The notes beneath the pieces are model-generated. The model saw nothing but the letters and a program-made list of their open reading frames with translations, had not been told where the DNA came from and did no database searches. Positions 1-7,191 of a DNA stretch of 9,094 nucleotides are shown in pieces (positions within the stretch are counted from its first letter, which is position 1; every line of letters starts with the position of its first letter). Both the position numbers and the translations under genes were made by a program. The stretch is from Syntrophaceae bacterium (GTDB taxonomy: Bacteria; Desulfobacterota; SM23-61), in contig PMCE01000356.1 in the NCBI GenBank assembly GCA_003154025.1, positions 12,237-21,330 on the forward strand, in the 5' to 3' direction.

Positions 1-437
1 GGCTTTTCACCAAGTCTAAAATCTTTGTCCAGAGAGCCGAATACCGCTTCGCCCATTATCCCGATCCCTATTCCCAAGCCTCTTACTTGAGAAATCATTT
101 TGACCTTCCGGGACTTCATTACGAGTTAGTCGAGGGGGACCGGAAGATCCTCGACGGGGTCCATGTGCTCATGACTCAAGGCCACACCCCGGGACATCAA
201 TCTTTGCTCGTTCAACTCAAGAAGACCGGGACGGTGATTTTGGCGGGAGATGCCATTCCAACCCGGGACAACTTGGAAAAGAACCTGCTCCCCGGCCCTG
301 TCTGGAGCGCGGAGGCTGCCTACCACTCGATCCTAAGGTTAAAAGATATCGCCCAGCGGGAAAATGGCCAAATATTTTTCTGCCATGATGCTGAGTTTGC
401 GGAGACGGTGAAGAAATCCCCTGCTTATTACGAATAG
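1..437 (+). CDS. MBL-fold hydrolase, N-acyl homoserine lactonase family (3' part)
   Basis: This is the C-terminal part of a metallo-beta-lactamase-fold hydrolase. The frame is open from base 3 to the TAG at 435-437 (144 visible residues), so the 5' end lies outside the window; the in-frame TTG at 87 is internal. Similarity to AiiA/AttM-type lactonases is clear: an FVQRAEY segment near the visible start, QGHTPGHQS, ILAGDA, and a C-terminal CHD followed by KSPAYYE. In this family the His of PGHQS (codon 195-197), the Asp of AGDA (249-251) and the His of CHD (384-386) are dinuclear zinc ligands. The HxHxDH motif would lie upstream. One oddity: AiiA has a tyrosine (Tyr194, recalled) three residues after the bridging Asp, and here that position is proline (GDAIPT). 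The family call is safe, but the substrate could be another lactone or ester. It is co-directional with the next gene, 152 bp away. Confidence 0.85.
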   Translation, partial: LFTKSKIFVQRAEYRFAHYPDPYSQASYLRNHFDLPGLHYELVEGDRKILDGVHVLMTQGHTPGHQSLLVQLKKTGTVILAGDAIPTRDNLEKNLLPGPVWSAEAAYHSILRLKDIAQRENGQIFFCHDAEFAETVKKSPAYYE

Positions 438-539
438 CCTGGGCATCCGCGCGATGGAAGGGTTCGCCGCTCCCTGCAAATTTAACAGAAGGTAATCCCA
501 AATTATGGGGGCCCCTTTCTCGCCTGAAATCGGCAAGGC

Positions 540-557
540 CCTTAAGAATTCTTAAGG
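540..557. promoter_or_regulatory. Perfect 18-bp palindrome upstream of the oxidoreductase gene (possible operator)
   Basis: CCTTAAGAATTCTTAAGG reads the same on both strands. It sits 33 bp before the ATG at 590, in the 152-bp spacer after the lactonase-family gene. It is AT-rich in the core within a GC-rich region, and no T-run follows it, so it does not look like an intrinsic terminator. A dimeric repressor or activator could bind it. I saw no convincing -35/-10 pair; TATAGA at 567-572 is at best a weak -10. The rest of the spacer shows nothing else I can name. Confidence 0.4.
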
Positions 558-589
558 CACGAAGAATATAGAGAAGGAGCAAGAACAAA

Positions 590-2518
590 ATGAAAGAGAA
601 CGCTTACCCACGCCTTTTTTCGGAAATCGCCATCCACACCATGACCCTCAAAAACAGGGTGGTCATGCCCCCCATGTGTACCGACTATGCAACCATCGGC
701 GGGGCGGTCACCGATCGATTGATAGATTATTATGCGGCCCGGGCCCGGGGCGGGGTAGGACTCATCGACGTTGAATTCGCCTATGTCCATCCTGCGGGAA
801 AAGTTTTTGAGCACATGCTGGGAATCTACGATGACAAGTTGATTCCCGGCCTGAAACGGTTAACCGACGCGGTCCATCAAGGCGGGGCCAAGATCATCGT
901 TCAAATCGCCCATGGAGGGAGAAGGGGTCATTCCGACATCACCGGGGCGACGACGGTGGCCCCTTCTTCGCTCCCCCGGCTGAACGGGGAGACTCCCAGG
1001 GAATTGAGCCCGGCCGAAATCGAGGACCTCATCCAGGCCTTCATTCTGGCCGCAAGGCGGGCGAAAAAAGCCGGGTTTGACGGGGTCATGATCCATATGG
1101 CCCACGCCTACCTCCTCCAGCAATTCCTCTCTCCCTTCAGCAACGTCCGGACGGACCGCTACGGTGGGGACCTGGAAGGGCGCGCCAGATTTCCCCTCGA
1201 GGTCGTCAAGGGAGTCCGGGGGGAAGTGGGGGAGGATTATCCGATTACCTGCCGCCTCTGCGGCGATGAATTCTTGAAAGAGGGATTCGACCTGAACCAG
1301 AGCATCCGGGTGGCGAAGATGCTGGAGGCCAACGGGGTCAATGCCATTGAAGTATCCGCCGGGGCTCATGAAACCGGCTATGCCATAACCGCTCCTCCTT
1401 ATTACCCCATGGGATTTCTGTCCCCCCTATCCGAAGCGATCCGGAAAGAGGTGAGCATTCCCGTCGGGGCCGTGGGAAGGATCCACACCCCGGAAGTGGC
1501 GGAAGATCTTCTGCGACAGGGCAAGGCTGACCTGATCGCCGTCGGCCGCGGACTCATCGCCGACCCCGACTGGCCTAAAAAGGCCCAGGAAGGCCGGCCC
1601 GAAACGATTCGCCCCTGCATCTCCTGCAATCAGGGGTGCGGCGACCGGATGTATCTCCAGCAGGACATCAGCTGCACGGTGAACCCGGCCGTAGGCCGGG
1701 AAGGAACTTTCCCGGTGGAACCGGCCCGGAAGAAAAAGAAGGTTCTCATCCTTGGCGGGGGCCCTGCGGGATTGGAAACGGCCCTGATTGCAGCCCAGCG
1801 GGGACACACGGTCCATCTCTATGAAAAGGAAGAAGAGCTGGGAGGCCAGCTCAATATCGCCTCGGTTCCCCCTGCCAAGGAGAAGATCCGGGAATTCAAA
1901 GAATTCCTCATCCGCGAAGTCAAAGGCCTTCCGGTCAAGGTGGTGCATGGAAAGCCGGACGCCAAAACCATGAAGAGAATCTCCCCCGATCTGGTGGTGG
2001 TTGCGGTAGGCGGGAAGCCCAGATCCATGGAAGGGCCGGGCTTCGATGATCGGAAGGTGATCTCCGCATGGGACGCGCTCTCCGGCAAAAAGTCGGTGGG
2101 GAGACGAATCGTGATTGTCGGCGGGGGCCAGGTCGGCCTGGAGACCGCCCACTTTCTCCTGGAGGAGGGAAGAGAGGTCACGGTCCTGGAGATGTTAAAA
2201 CGCGCGGGGCAGGATATGAGTCCCCGGGCGAGAAAGCTGATCCTCGAAAAATTGATCCAGGGCGGGGCGGAGATTTTGACCGAAGCAAAGGCCCTTTCGG
2301 TGGAGAAAGGGGACCTGAACTTCGAACGAGCCGGCCTGAGGGAAAAGATCAAAGGGGCGGATGCCATCATCATCGCCGTCGGGACTGCCCCCCAGGATGA
2401 AGGGATTCCAGGATTGAGAAGGTCACGAATCCCCGTCCGGCGGATCGGGGACGCTTCGGCTCCCCGAAAGCTGATCGAAGCCATCCACGAAGGGTACAAC
2501 CTGGGGGTCGAGATTTGA
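590..2518 (+). CDS. FMN/4Fe-4S/FAD oxidoreductase, 2,4-dienoyl-CoA reductase (FadH) / enoate reductase family
   Basis: A 642-residue cytoplasmic flavoprotein of full family length. Residues about 7-340 form an Old Yellow Enzyme TIM barrel that binds FMN, with AHGGRRGHS (107-115) and an HMAHAYL motif followed by QFLSP and RTDRYGG (169-193). Cysteines 343, 346, 350 and 362 have the same +3/+4/+12 spacing as the 4Fe-4S ligands recalled for E. coli FadH. Two dinucleotide-binding motifs follow: GGGPAG (389-394) for FAD and GGGQVG (511-516) for NAD(P)H. Tyr174 and His260 sit where FadH has its proton-donor pair (Tyr166, His252). Electrons would pass NAD(P)H, FAD, Fe-S, FMN, then substrate, often an activated C=C bond. 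Trimethylamine and dimethylamine dehydrogenases share this architecture, which matters given the methyltransferase downstream. The start has a good ribosome site (GAGAAGGAG, 571-579). The family is certain, the substrate unknown. Confidence 0.92.
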   Translation: MKENAYPRLFSEIAIHTMTLKNRVVMPPMCTDYATIGGAVTDRLIDYYAARARGGVGLIDVEFAYVHPAGKVFEHMLGIYDDKLIPGLKRLTDAVHQGGAKIIVQIAHGGRRGHSDITGATTVAPSSLPRLNGETPRELSPAEIEDLIQAFILAARRAKKAGFDGVMIHMAHAYLLQQFLSPFSNVRTDRYGGDLEGRARFPLEVVKGVRGEVGEDYPITCRLCGDEFLKEGFDLNQSIRVAKMLEANGVNAIEVSAGAHETGYAITAPPYYPMGFLSPLSEAIRKEVSIPVGAVGRIHTPEVAEDLLRQGKADLIAVGRGLIADPDWPKKAQEGRPETIRPCISCNQGCGDRMYLQQDISCTVNPAVGREGTFPVEPARKKKKVLILGGGPAGLETALIAAQRGHTVHLYEKEEELGGQLNIASVPPAKEKIREFKEFLIREVKGLPVKVVHGKPDAKTMKRISPDLVVVAVGGKPRSMEGPGFDDRKVISAWDALSGKKSVGRRIVIVGGGQVGLETAHFLLEEGREVTVLEMLKRAGQDMSPRARKLILEKLIQGGAEILTEAKALSVEKGDLNFERAGLREKIKGADAIIIAVGTAPQDEGIPGLRRSRIPVRRIGDASAPRKLIEAIHEGYNLGVEI

Positions 2519-2550
2519 TCCGGATTCACCCGAAACGAATGAAAAGGAAA

Positions 2551-2559
2551 AGGAGGAGG
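2551..2559 (+). promoter_or_regulatory. Strong ribosome binding site of the binding-protein gene
   Basis: AGGAGGAGG lies 5 nt before the ATG at 2565 and supports that start over the in-frame ATG at 2583. The site is close to ideal, which fits the high expression expected of a solute-binding protein. Confidence 0.7.
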
Positions 2560-2564
2560 GAACG

Positions 2565-3815
2565 ATGAGGAAAGAAAAGAAGATGAATCGCAGGACCTTT
2601 CTGAAAGCAGCCGGAGTTGCCGGAGCGGCGGCGTGGGTAAGTGGATTCCCCCATGTGGTCCGGGCTCAATCCAAGGAGATCCTGGTAGGCCAGATTCATC
2701 CCTTGACCGGGGGCTTGGCCCAGGTGGGGACCGCCTATAAAGCCGGGATTGAACTGGCCATCGAGGAGATCAATGAGAAAGGCGGGATTAAATCCCTGGG
2801 AGGGGCCAAAGTGCGGTTACTGAATGCCGACAGCCAGGGGAAACCGGAAGTCGGGGTGGCCGAGGCGGAGCGACTGATCAAAGAGGGAGTGGTCGCCACC
2901 TTCGGTTGTTACCAGAGTGCCGTCGCCTTTCCCGTCACCCAGATTCATGAAAAATATGAAACGCCTTTCTTGATCACCCTGGGAATATCGGAGGAAATTC
3001 TGAAGCGGGGGTTCAAATACACCTTCCGCTGTTCCGCCGACTCCATCATCTCCGTCCGGGAGATTATGAACCTCATCCCCATTTTTGCCAAAGAAATGAA
3101 GAGCGAGGTCAAGACCATTGCCACCATTTATGAGGATACCCTTTTCGGGGTGACGATGAGCGCGAATGCCAAAAAGCATGCCCCGGCGGCAGGGTTACAG
3201 ATCGTCGCCGAAATTCCTTACAACTGGAAGACGACCGATCTTTCCGCGGAGGTCACCAAGTTGAAGGCTGCCAAACCCGACGTAATCGTCCCGACGGGAT
3301 ATCTTCCCGACACCATTCTGCTGGCCAGGACCATGAAGGAGTTGAAGTTTAACTGCAAAGGGGTGATCGGAACCGTGAGCGGAGGGTTGAGCAATCCGCT
3401 CTTCGCCCGTGAGGCGGGAGACGCCGCGGAGTACATGATGAACGGAATCAACTGGCCCAACCCGCTGCATCCCAGGTGCATCGCCCTGGCCAAAAGCTAT
3501 GAGAAAAAAACGGGCAACCCCCTGGGAGAAGACGGGGCCTATGGATACATGCCGGTTTTCGTGCTGAAAGATGCTCTTGAGAGGGCCGGGTCGACGGATC
3601 GGAAAAAGGTCCGGAACGCCATTGCCGCGACCAAACTGGAGGATCACATCCTGCCCAAGGATAAACCGATCATGTTCGATGAAACCGGGCAGAATATCAA
3701 CGCGGGAATCCTCTACACGCAAGTGCAAAAGGGGGGAATGTTTTCCGTCTATCCCCCCAAGTATGCGCAGAAGAAACCCATTTTCCCGGCGCCCCGATGG
3801 GAAGATCGGCGATAA
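2565..3815 (+). CDS. ABC transporter substrate-binding protein, branched-chain amino acid (LivJ/Peripla_BP_6) type, Tat-exported
   Basis: A 416-residue periplasmic binding protein that would capture a solute and deliver it to the LivH/LivM permease encoded next. The N-terminus is a twin-arginine signal: NRRTFLK at residues 8-14, a hydrophobic stretch to about 28, and a likely cleavage after VRA (residue 34). The mature part begins with ILVGQIHPLTGG and continues through the Ala/Glu-rich helix IELAIEEINEKGG and the LLNADSQGKPE turn, typical of type I periplasmic-binding folds used by HAAT importers. Length is normal for the family. It begins 46 bp after the oxidoreductase gene and is followed by a stable stem-loop before livH. 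Members of this family bind leucine, amides, urea, aromatic acids and other solutes, so the ligand cannot be read from sequence; a substrate or product of the neighbouring flavoenzyme and methyltransferase is plausible. Confidence 0.92.
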   Translation: MRKEKKMNRRTFLKAAGVAGAAAWVSGFPHVVRAQSKEILVGQIHPLTGGLAQVGTAYKAGIELAIEEINEKGGIKSLGGAKVRLLNADSQGKPEVGVAEAERLIKEGVVATFGCYQSAVAFPVTQIHEKYETPFLITLGISEEILKRGFKYTFRCSADSIISVREIMNLIPIFAKEMKSEVKTIATIYEDTLFGVTMSANAKKHAPAAGLQIVAEIPYNWKTTDLSAEVTKLKAAKPDVIVPTGYLPDTILLARTMKELKFNCKGVIGTVSGGLSNPLFAREAGDAAEYMMNGINWPNPLHPRCIALAKSYEKKTGNPLGEDGAYGYMPVFVLKDALERAGSTDRKKVRNAIAATKLEDHILPKDKPIMFDETGQNINAGILYTQVQKGGMFSVYPPKYAQKKPIFPAPRWEDRR

Positions 3816-3822
3816 TGGATCT

Positions 3823-3867
3823 GGGCTGTCCAGGGAGGGCCTTCGATTGGCAATCCCAGGGCAGCCC
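3823..3867 (+). other. Intercistronic stem-loop between binding-protein gene and livH
   Basis: The arms are GGGCTGTCCAGGGA (3823-3836) and TCCCAGGGCAGCCC (3854-3867). They pair over 14 positions with one G-U wobble and one A-A mismatch. The 17-nt loop can form a further short GCC/GGC pairing (3839-3841 with 3849-3851). The hairpin is followed by a C-run, not a T-run, so it is not a classical intrinsic terminator. Its place, 7 bp after the binding-protein stop codon and before the permease gene, suits a 3'-end-stabilising or attenuating element that keeps binding-protein mRNA in excess. Confidence 0.65.
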
Positions 3868-3897
3868 CCCCCAAGAAGGATGGAGAGGAAGTGAACG

Positions 3898-4770
3898 ATG
3901 GAACCGAGCATGATTATCCAGGCATGCGTGAGCGGGATCCTCATGGGCGGGGTTTACAGTTTGATTGCCGTGGGCCTCACCCTGATTTTCGGCATCATGA
4001 AGATCATCAATTTCGCCCACGGGGCTTTCATGATGCTCGGAATGTACGTTTCCTATTGGGTCTTTATTTATTTCCGCATCGATCCTTATCTCTCCATCTT
4101 GGTCAGTTTTGCGATTCTCTTCCTCGTCGGAATTCTCACTCAGATCTTTTTGATCGAGCGCGTCATCGATACTCCCGAGCACAATCCCTTGTTGATTACG
4201 CTGGGACTATGGATATTTTTGGAAAATCTGGCTCTCATGATCTGGAGCCCTGATTTCCGGACCGTCAAAGTATCCTATTCGGCCAAGAGCTTTATGGTCC
4301 ACGATATTATTTTTAGCTTTCCCAGAATATTGGCGTTCCTGTCTGCTTTTGTCCTGGCTTTTTTGCTCTACCTCTTTCTTAAAAAAACGGATATCGGAAA
4401 GGCCATCCGGGCCATATCCGAAGAGAAGATCGGCGCCCGGTTGGTGGGGATCAATGTAAAGAAGATCAATTATATTACCTTGGGAATCGGGGCGGCCTGC
4501 GCGGGGGTGGCCGGGTCCATCATCACCCCTTTTTTCCACGTAGAACCTTACATCGGGGAACACTTCGTGATCACCGCCTTCGTAGTCGTGGTCCTGGGCG
4601 GGATGGGCAATTTTATCGGGTCGCTCGTAGGGGGGATCATTTTGGGGTTATGCGAGGCACTGGCCGCCGTGTTACTCCCGGGTTCTTTTAAGCTTTTGGT
4701 CACCTATTTAATTTTTATGATTGTCCTGTTATTCAGGCCGGCCGGGATTTTCAGCAAGAGACCCGGATGA
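3898..4770 (+). CDS. livH: Branched-chain amino acid-type ABC permease LivH
   Basis: A 290-residue inner-membrane permease, normal length for LivH. It is highly hydrophobic, with about eight membrane segments. The family signature INFAHGAFMMLG is at residues 37-48. The cytoplasmic coupling loop lies at about 165-190 (DIGKAIRAI, then GARLVGIN), where the ATPase subunits dock. Near the C-terminus are VVLGGMGNFIGSLVGG and LLFRPAGIF, also typical. It would pair with LivM to form the translocation channel for the solute delivered by the upstream binding protein. The ATG at 3898 is preceded by GAGAGGAA (3883-3890). The gene is separated from the binding-protein gene by 82 bp that hold the stem-loop. 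The symbol follows the family; the transported compound is not known. Confidence 0.93.
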   Translation: MEPSMIIQACVSGILMGGVYSLIAVGLTLIFGIMKIINFAHGAFMMLGMYVSYWVFIYFRIDPYLSILVSFAILFLVGILTQIFLIERVIDTPEHNPLLITLGLWIFLENLALMIWSPDFRTVKVSYSAKSFMVHDIIFSFPRILAFLSAFVLAFLLYLFLKKTDIGKAIRAISEEKIGARLVGINVKKINYITLGIGAACAGVAGSIITPFFHVEPYIGEHFVITAFVVVVLGGMGNFIGSLVGGIILGLCEALAAVLLPGSFKLLVTYLIFMIVLLFRPAGIFSKRPG

Positions 4771-4789
4771 TGAGAAAGAGGCAGAAAGA

Positions 4790-5782
4790 ATGAATTTCGG
4801 CGGTCGTTCCCTGGCATTTTCTATTCTGGGCTTGCTGGTTTCCATTCTCATTCCCCTTTTCTTGGATGCTTATTACCTCCATATTCTGATCACGATCTTA
4901 TTCTGGGGTTACCTGGGGTCCTGTTGGAATATTTTGGGGGGTTATGCCGGGCAATTTTCTTTCGGCCATGCCGCTTTTTTCGGGGTCGGGGCTTATGCCT
5001 CCAGCCTTCTCTTTGTCGATGCGGGAATCAGCCCATGGATCGGCATGCTGGCGGGTGCTGTCCTGGCCCTGGTCCTGGGTCTTTTCATCGGGTATCTCTG
5101 CTTTCGCTACGGACTGAAAGGACCCTATTTTGCCCTGTCCATGCTGGCCTGCGCGCAGATGCTGCAGATCATCGCCGTGAATTGGAAAGCGGTGAAAGGG
5201 GCTCTGGGGGTGCTCATTCCCCTGGGAGATTCCTTTTTGAACTTCACCTTTAAAAATCGCCTTCCGTATTATTATATCATTCTGGCCATGATGATCGGGA
5301 TTCTCATCCTGACGAAGTGGATCCAGGAGAAGAGACTGGGGTATTACTTCTTTGCCATCCGGGAGGATGAAGATGCCGCCAAGGCCCTGGGGATCAATAT
5401 CCAGAAATACAAGATGATGGCCATGGCGTTGAGCGCCTTCACGACCGCCATGGGAGGGACTTTTTACGCTCAATATTATTATTACATCGATCCTTCCCTC
5501 AGTTTCGGGGGTTCGGTCTCCATCGATATCCTCCTGCGGCCCATCGTGGGCGGGCCGGGGACGGTATTCGGTCCCCTGGTAGGATCGCTTCTGCTGAGTC
5601 CCCTCTCCGAGATCACCCGGTCTCTTTTCCGGCAATTCAGCGGACTGCATCAGATGATCTTCGGGAGCATCCTGATCGCTACGGTCATCTTCCTGCCGCG
5701 AGGGATCATGGGATTGGTTCAGGATATCGGACTCCAAATTCGGAGGAAAGTGAAAAAGGTGGGGCCCCATGAGCCTGCTTGA
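4790..5782 (+). CDS. livM: Branched-chain amino acid-type ABC permease LivM
   Basis: A 330-residue membrane permease and partner of LivH. The signature GYAGQFSFGHAAFFGVGAY is at residues 51-69, and the coupling loop with AIREDEDAAKALGIN is at 189-203. A C-terminal GGPGTVFGPLVG segment (254-265) and FLPRGIMGL complete the family pattern. I chose the ATG at 4790 because it has AAAGAGG (4775-4781) 8 nt upstream and gives the expected N-terminus with a membrane helix at about 8-25. An open frame reaches back to a TTG at 4721, but that would overlap livH by 50 nt and add a polar, unrelated stretch. The gene begins 19 bp after livH, and its last 14 nt overlap livG, so the genes are co-transcribed and probably translationally coupled. 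Confidence 0.92.
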   Translation: MNFGGRSLAFSILGLLVSILIPLFLDAYYLHILITILFWGYLGSCWNILGGYAGQFSFGHAAFFGVGAYASSLLFVDAGISPWIGMLAGAVLALVLGLFIGYLCFRYGLKGPYFALSMLACAQMLQIIAVNWKAVKGALGVLIPLGDSFLNFTFKNRLPYYYIILAMMIGILILTKWIQEKRLGYYFFAIREDEDAAKALGINIQKYKMMAMALSAFTTAMGGTFYAQYYYYIDPSLSFGGSVSIDILLRPIVGGPGTVFGPLVGSLLLSPLSEITRSLFRQFSGLHQMIFGSILIATVIFLPRGIMGLVQDIGLQIRRKVKKVGPHEPA

Positions 5783-6500
5783 AGTGAAAGGGCTAACCAA
5801 ACGGTTCGGCGGCGTTACGGCGGTCCATCGCGTGGAGCTTTCGATCGAGAGGGGAGAGATTTTAGGAATGATCGGACCGAATGGGGCCGGAAAGACCACC
5901 CTCTTCCATCTGATCACCGGCTTCCATTCGGGCGATGAAGGCCACATTCTCTTTAAGGGCGAGGAAATTTCCTCCCTCCGCCCCGACCAGATCTGCAAAA
6001 AAGGGATTACCCGGACCTTCCAAATCGTAAAACCCTTTTCCCATCTCACGGTCTTGCAGAATGTAACCATCGGAGCTCTCAACCGGATTCCGGAGGTGAG
6101 CTTCGCCAAGCAGGTGGCCTTGGAGACCCTTCGGTTCACGGGACTGGACAAGAAGAAAGACCAAATGGGAATCCATCTGACGACCCCCGAGCGAAAACGT
6201 CTTGAACTGGCCAGAGCCCTGGCCACCAGCCCCGAGCTCTTGCTGTTGGACGAGGTCATGGCCGGACTGCGGCCCAAGGAAATCGAGGAGATGATCCGGC
6301 TGATCCAGGGTATTCGCGGGAAGGGCATAACGGTTTTGGTGATCGAACACATCATGAAGGTCATTATGTCCCTTTCGGATCGGATTGTGGTCTTGAACTA
6401 CGGCGAAAAGATCGCCACCGGCACGCCTGCGGAAATATCGAAGGATCAAAAGGTGATCAAGGCCTATCTGGGGAAGGAGTACGTCTTTGCTGAACGTTGA
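5769..6500 (+). CDS. livG: Branched-chain amino acid-type ABC ATPase LivG (divergent signature motif)
   Basis: A 243-residue cytoplasmic ATPase subunit that would power the LivH/LivM channel. Walker A is GPNGAGKTT (36-44), the Q-loop is TFQ (Gln85), Walker B is LLLLDE (157-162), and the switch histidine is His194 in VIEH. The C-terminal YLGKEY segment is usual for LivG. Two motifs are not canonical: the position of the ABC signature (LSGGQ) reads LTTPE (137-141, followed by RKRLELARAL), and the residue after the Walker B Glu is Val, not Pro (DEVMAGL). I believe similar variants occur in other LivG proteins, so this is more likely a subfamily trait than damage. The ATG at 5769 overlaps livM by 14 nt and has AAGGTG (5756-5761) 7 nt upstream. 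Confidence 0.92.
   Translation: MSLLEVKGLTKRFGGVTAVHRVELSIERGEILGMIGPNGAGKTTLFHLITGFHSGDEGHILFKGEEISSLRPDQICKKGITRTFQIVKPFSHLTVLQNVTIGALNRIPEVSFAKQVALETLRFTGLDKKKDQMGIHLTTPERKRLELARALATSPELLLLDEVMAGLRPKEIEEMIRLIQGIRGKGITVLVIEHIMKVIMSLSDRIVVLNYGEKIATGTPAEISKDQKVIKAYLGKEYVFAER
6471..6479 (+). promoter_or_regulatory. Ribosome binding site supporting the TTG start of livF
   Basis: GGGAAGGAG lies inside the 3' end of livG, 7 nt before the TTG at 6487. There is no in-frame ATG close by that would keep the conserved N-terminus, so this site supports a TTG start. Confidence 0.6.
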
Positions 6501-7191
6501 AGGAGTGGATTTCTACTACGGAGATGTCCAGATCCTGAACGATGTGCGTTTTGAGATTATGGAGAAGGAGATCGTTGCCCTGGTCGGGACGAACGGAGCC
6601 GGCAAATCCACCATGATCAACGTGATCTCCGGCATCCACTCCCCTCGGAGAGGAAGGATCCTTTTCCGGGGCGAAGAGATTCATAAAAAAACCTCTTATG
6701 CCATCGTAGAAAGGGGAGTTGTCCAGGTTCCGGAAGGAAGGAGGATCTTCCCTTCGCTGACCGTCCTGGAAAACCTTGAATTGGGAGCTTTTTTGCCCAG
6801 ACCCAAGAAGATGAGAAAGAAGATTTTGTGCGAAGTAGTTGAATTATTTCCCATCTTGAGCGATCGGAAGAATCAGGCCGCGGGAACCTTGAGCGGGGGG
6901 GAGCAGCAGATGCTGGCCATCGGCAGGGCCCTGATGTCGCTCCCCAGTTTATTGATGCTGGATGAGCCTTCCTTGGGGCTAGCCCCTCTCATCGTGGCCA
7001 ACATCTTCCAGGTTATCTCCAAGGTGAATGTGCAGGGTTCGACCGTTCTTCTAGTCGAGCAGAATGTCGAGCACACTCTCGAGATCGCCAGCCGGGGATA
7101 CGTGCTGGAGAACGGCTCGATTGTCTTGGAAGGCACGGGGAAAGATCTGTTGCATAATCCCCACGTGAAAGAAGCCTATTTAGGGATTTGA
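6487..7191 (+). CDS. livF: Branched-chain amino acid-type ABC ATPase LivF
   Basis: A 234-residue ATPase, normal length for LivF, and partner of LivG. Walker A is GTNGAGKST (34-42), the Q-loop region is VVQVPEGRRIFP (Gln80), the ABC signature is LSGGEQ (135-140), and Walker B is LLMLDEP (155-161). The usual switch histidine is replaced by glutamine (VEQN, Gln192), which is typical of LivF. The N-terminal VDFYYGDVQIL segment also fits the family. It starts with TTG at 6487, overlapping livG by 14 nt, exactly the overlap length seen between livM and livG. It is the last gene of the transporter block; a 222-bp spacer follows. No strong terminator with a T-run is visible right after the stop. Confidence 0.93.
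   Translation: MLNVEGVDFYYGDVQILNDVRFEIMEKEIVALVGTNGAGKSTMINVISGIHSPRRGRILFRGEEIHKKTSYAIVERGVVQVPEGRRIFPSLTVLENLELGAFLPRPKKMRKKILCEVVELFPILSDRKNQAAGTLSGGEQQMLAIGRALMSLPSLLMLDEPSLGLAPLIVANIFQVISKVNVQGSTVLLVEQNVEHTLEIASRGYVLENGSIVLEGTGKDLLHNPHVKEAYLGI

Noticed and set aside
540..557. Intrinsic terminator for the lactonase-family gene
   Set aside because: The palindrome has an AT-rich stem, no following T-run, and sits over 100 bp after the stop codon, close to the next start.
3571..3894. Alternative-frame plus-strand ORF over the end of the binding-protein gene and the stem-loop
   Set aside because: It overlaps the binding-protein gene in another frame, is Arg/Pro-rich, and has no motif of its own.
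4721..4789. Upstream TTG start for livM, 23 codons longer
   Set aside because: It lies within livH, adds a polar stretch not seen in LivM proteins and lacks the ribosome site seen before the ATG at 4790.
4898..6364. Minus-strand open frame of 488 codons across livM and livG
   Set aside because: It is antisense to two clear transporter genes, has no family motifs, and its composition (Ser/Arg/Gln-rich) is that of a shadow frame.
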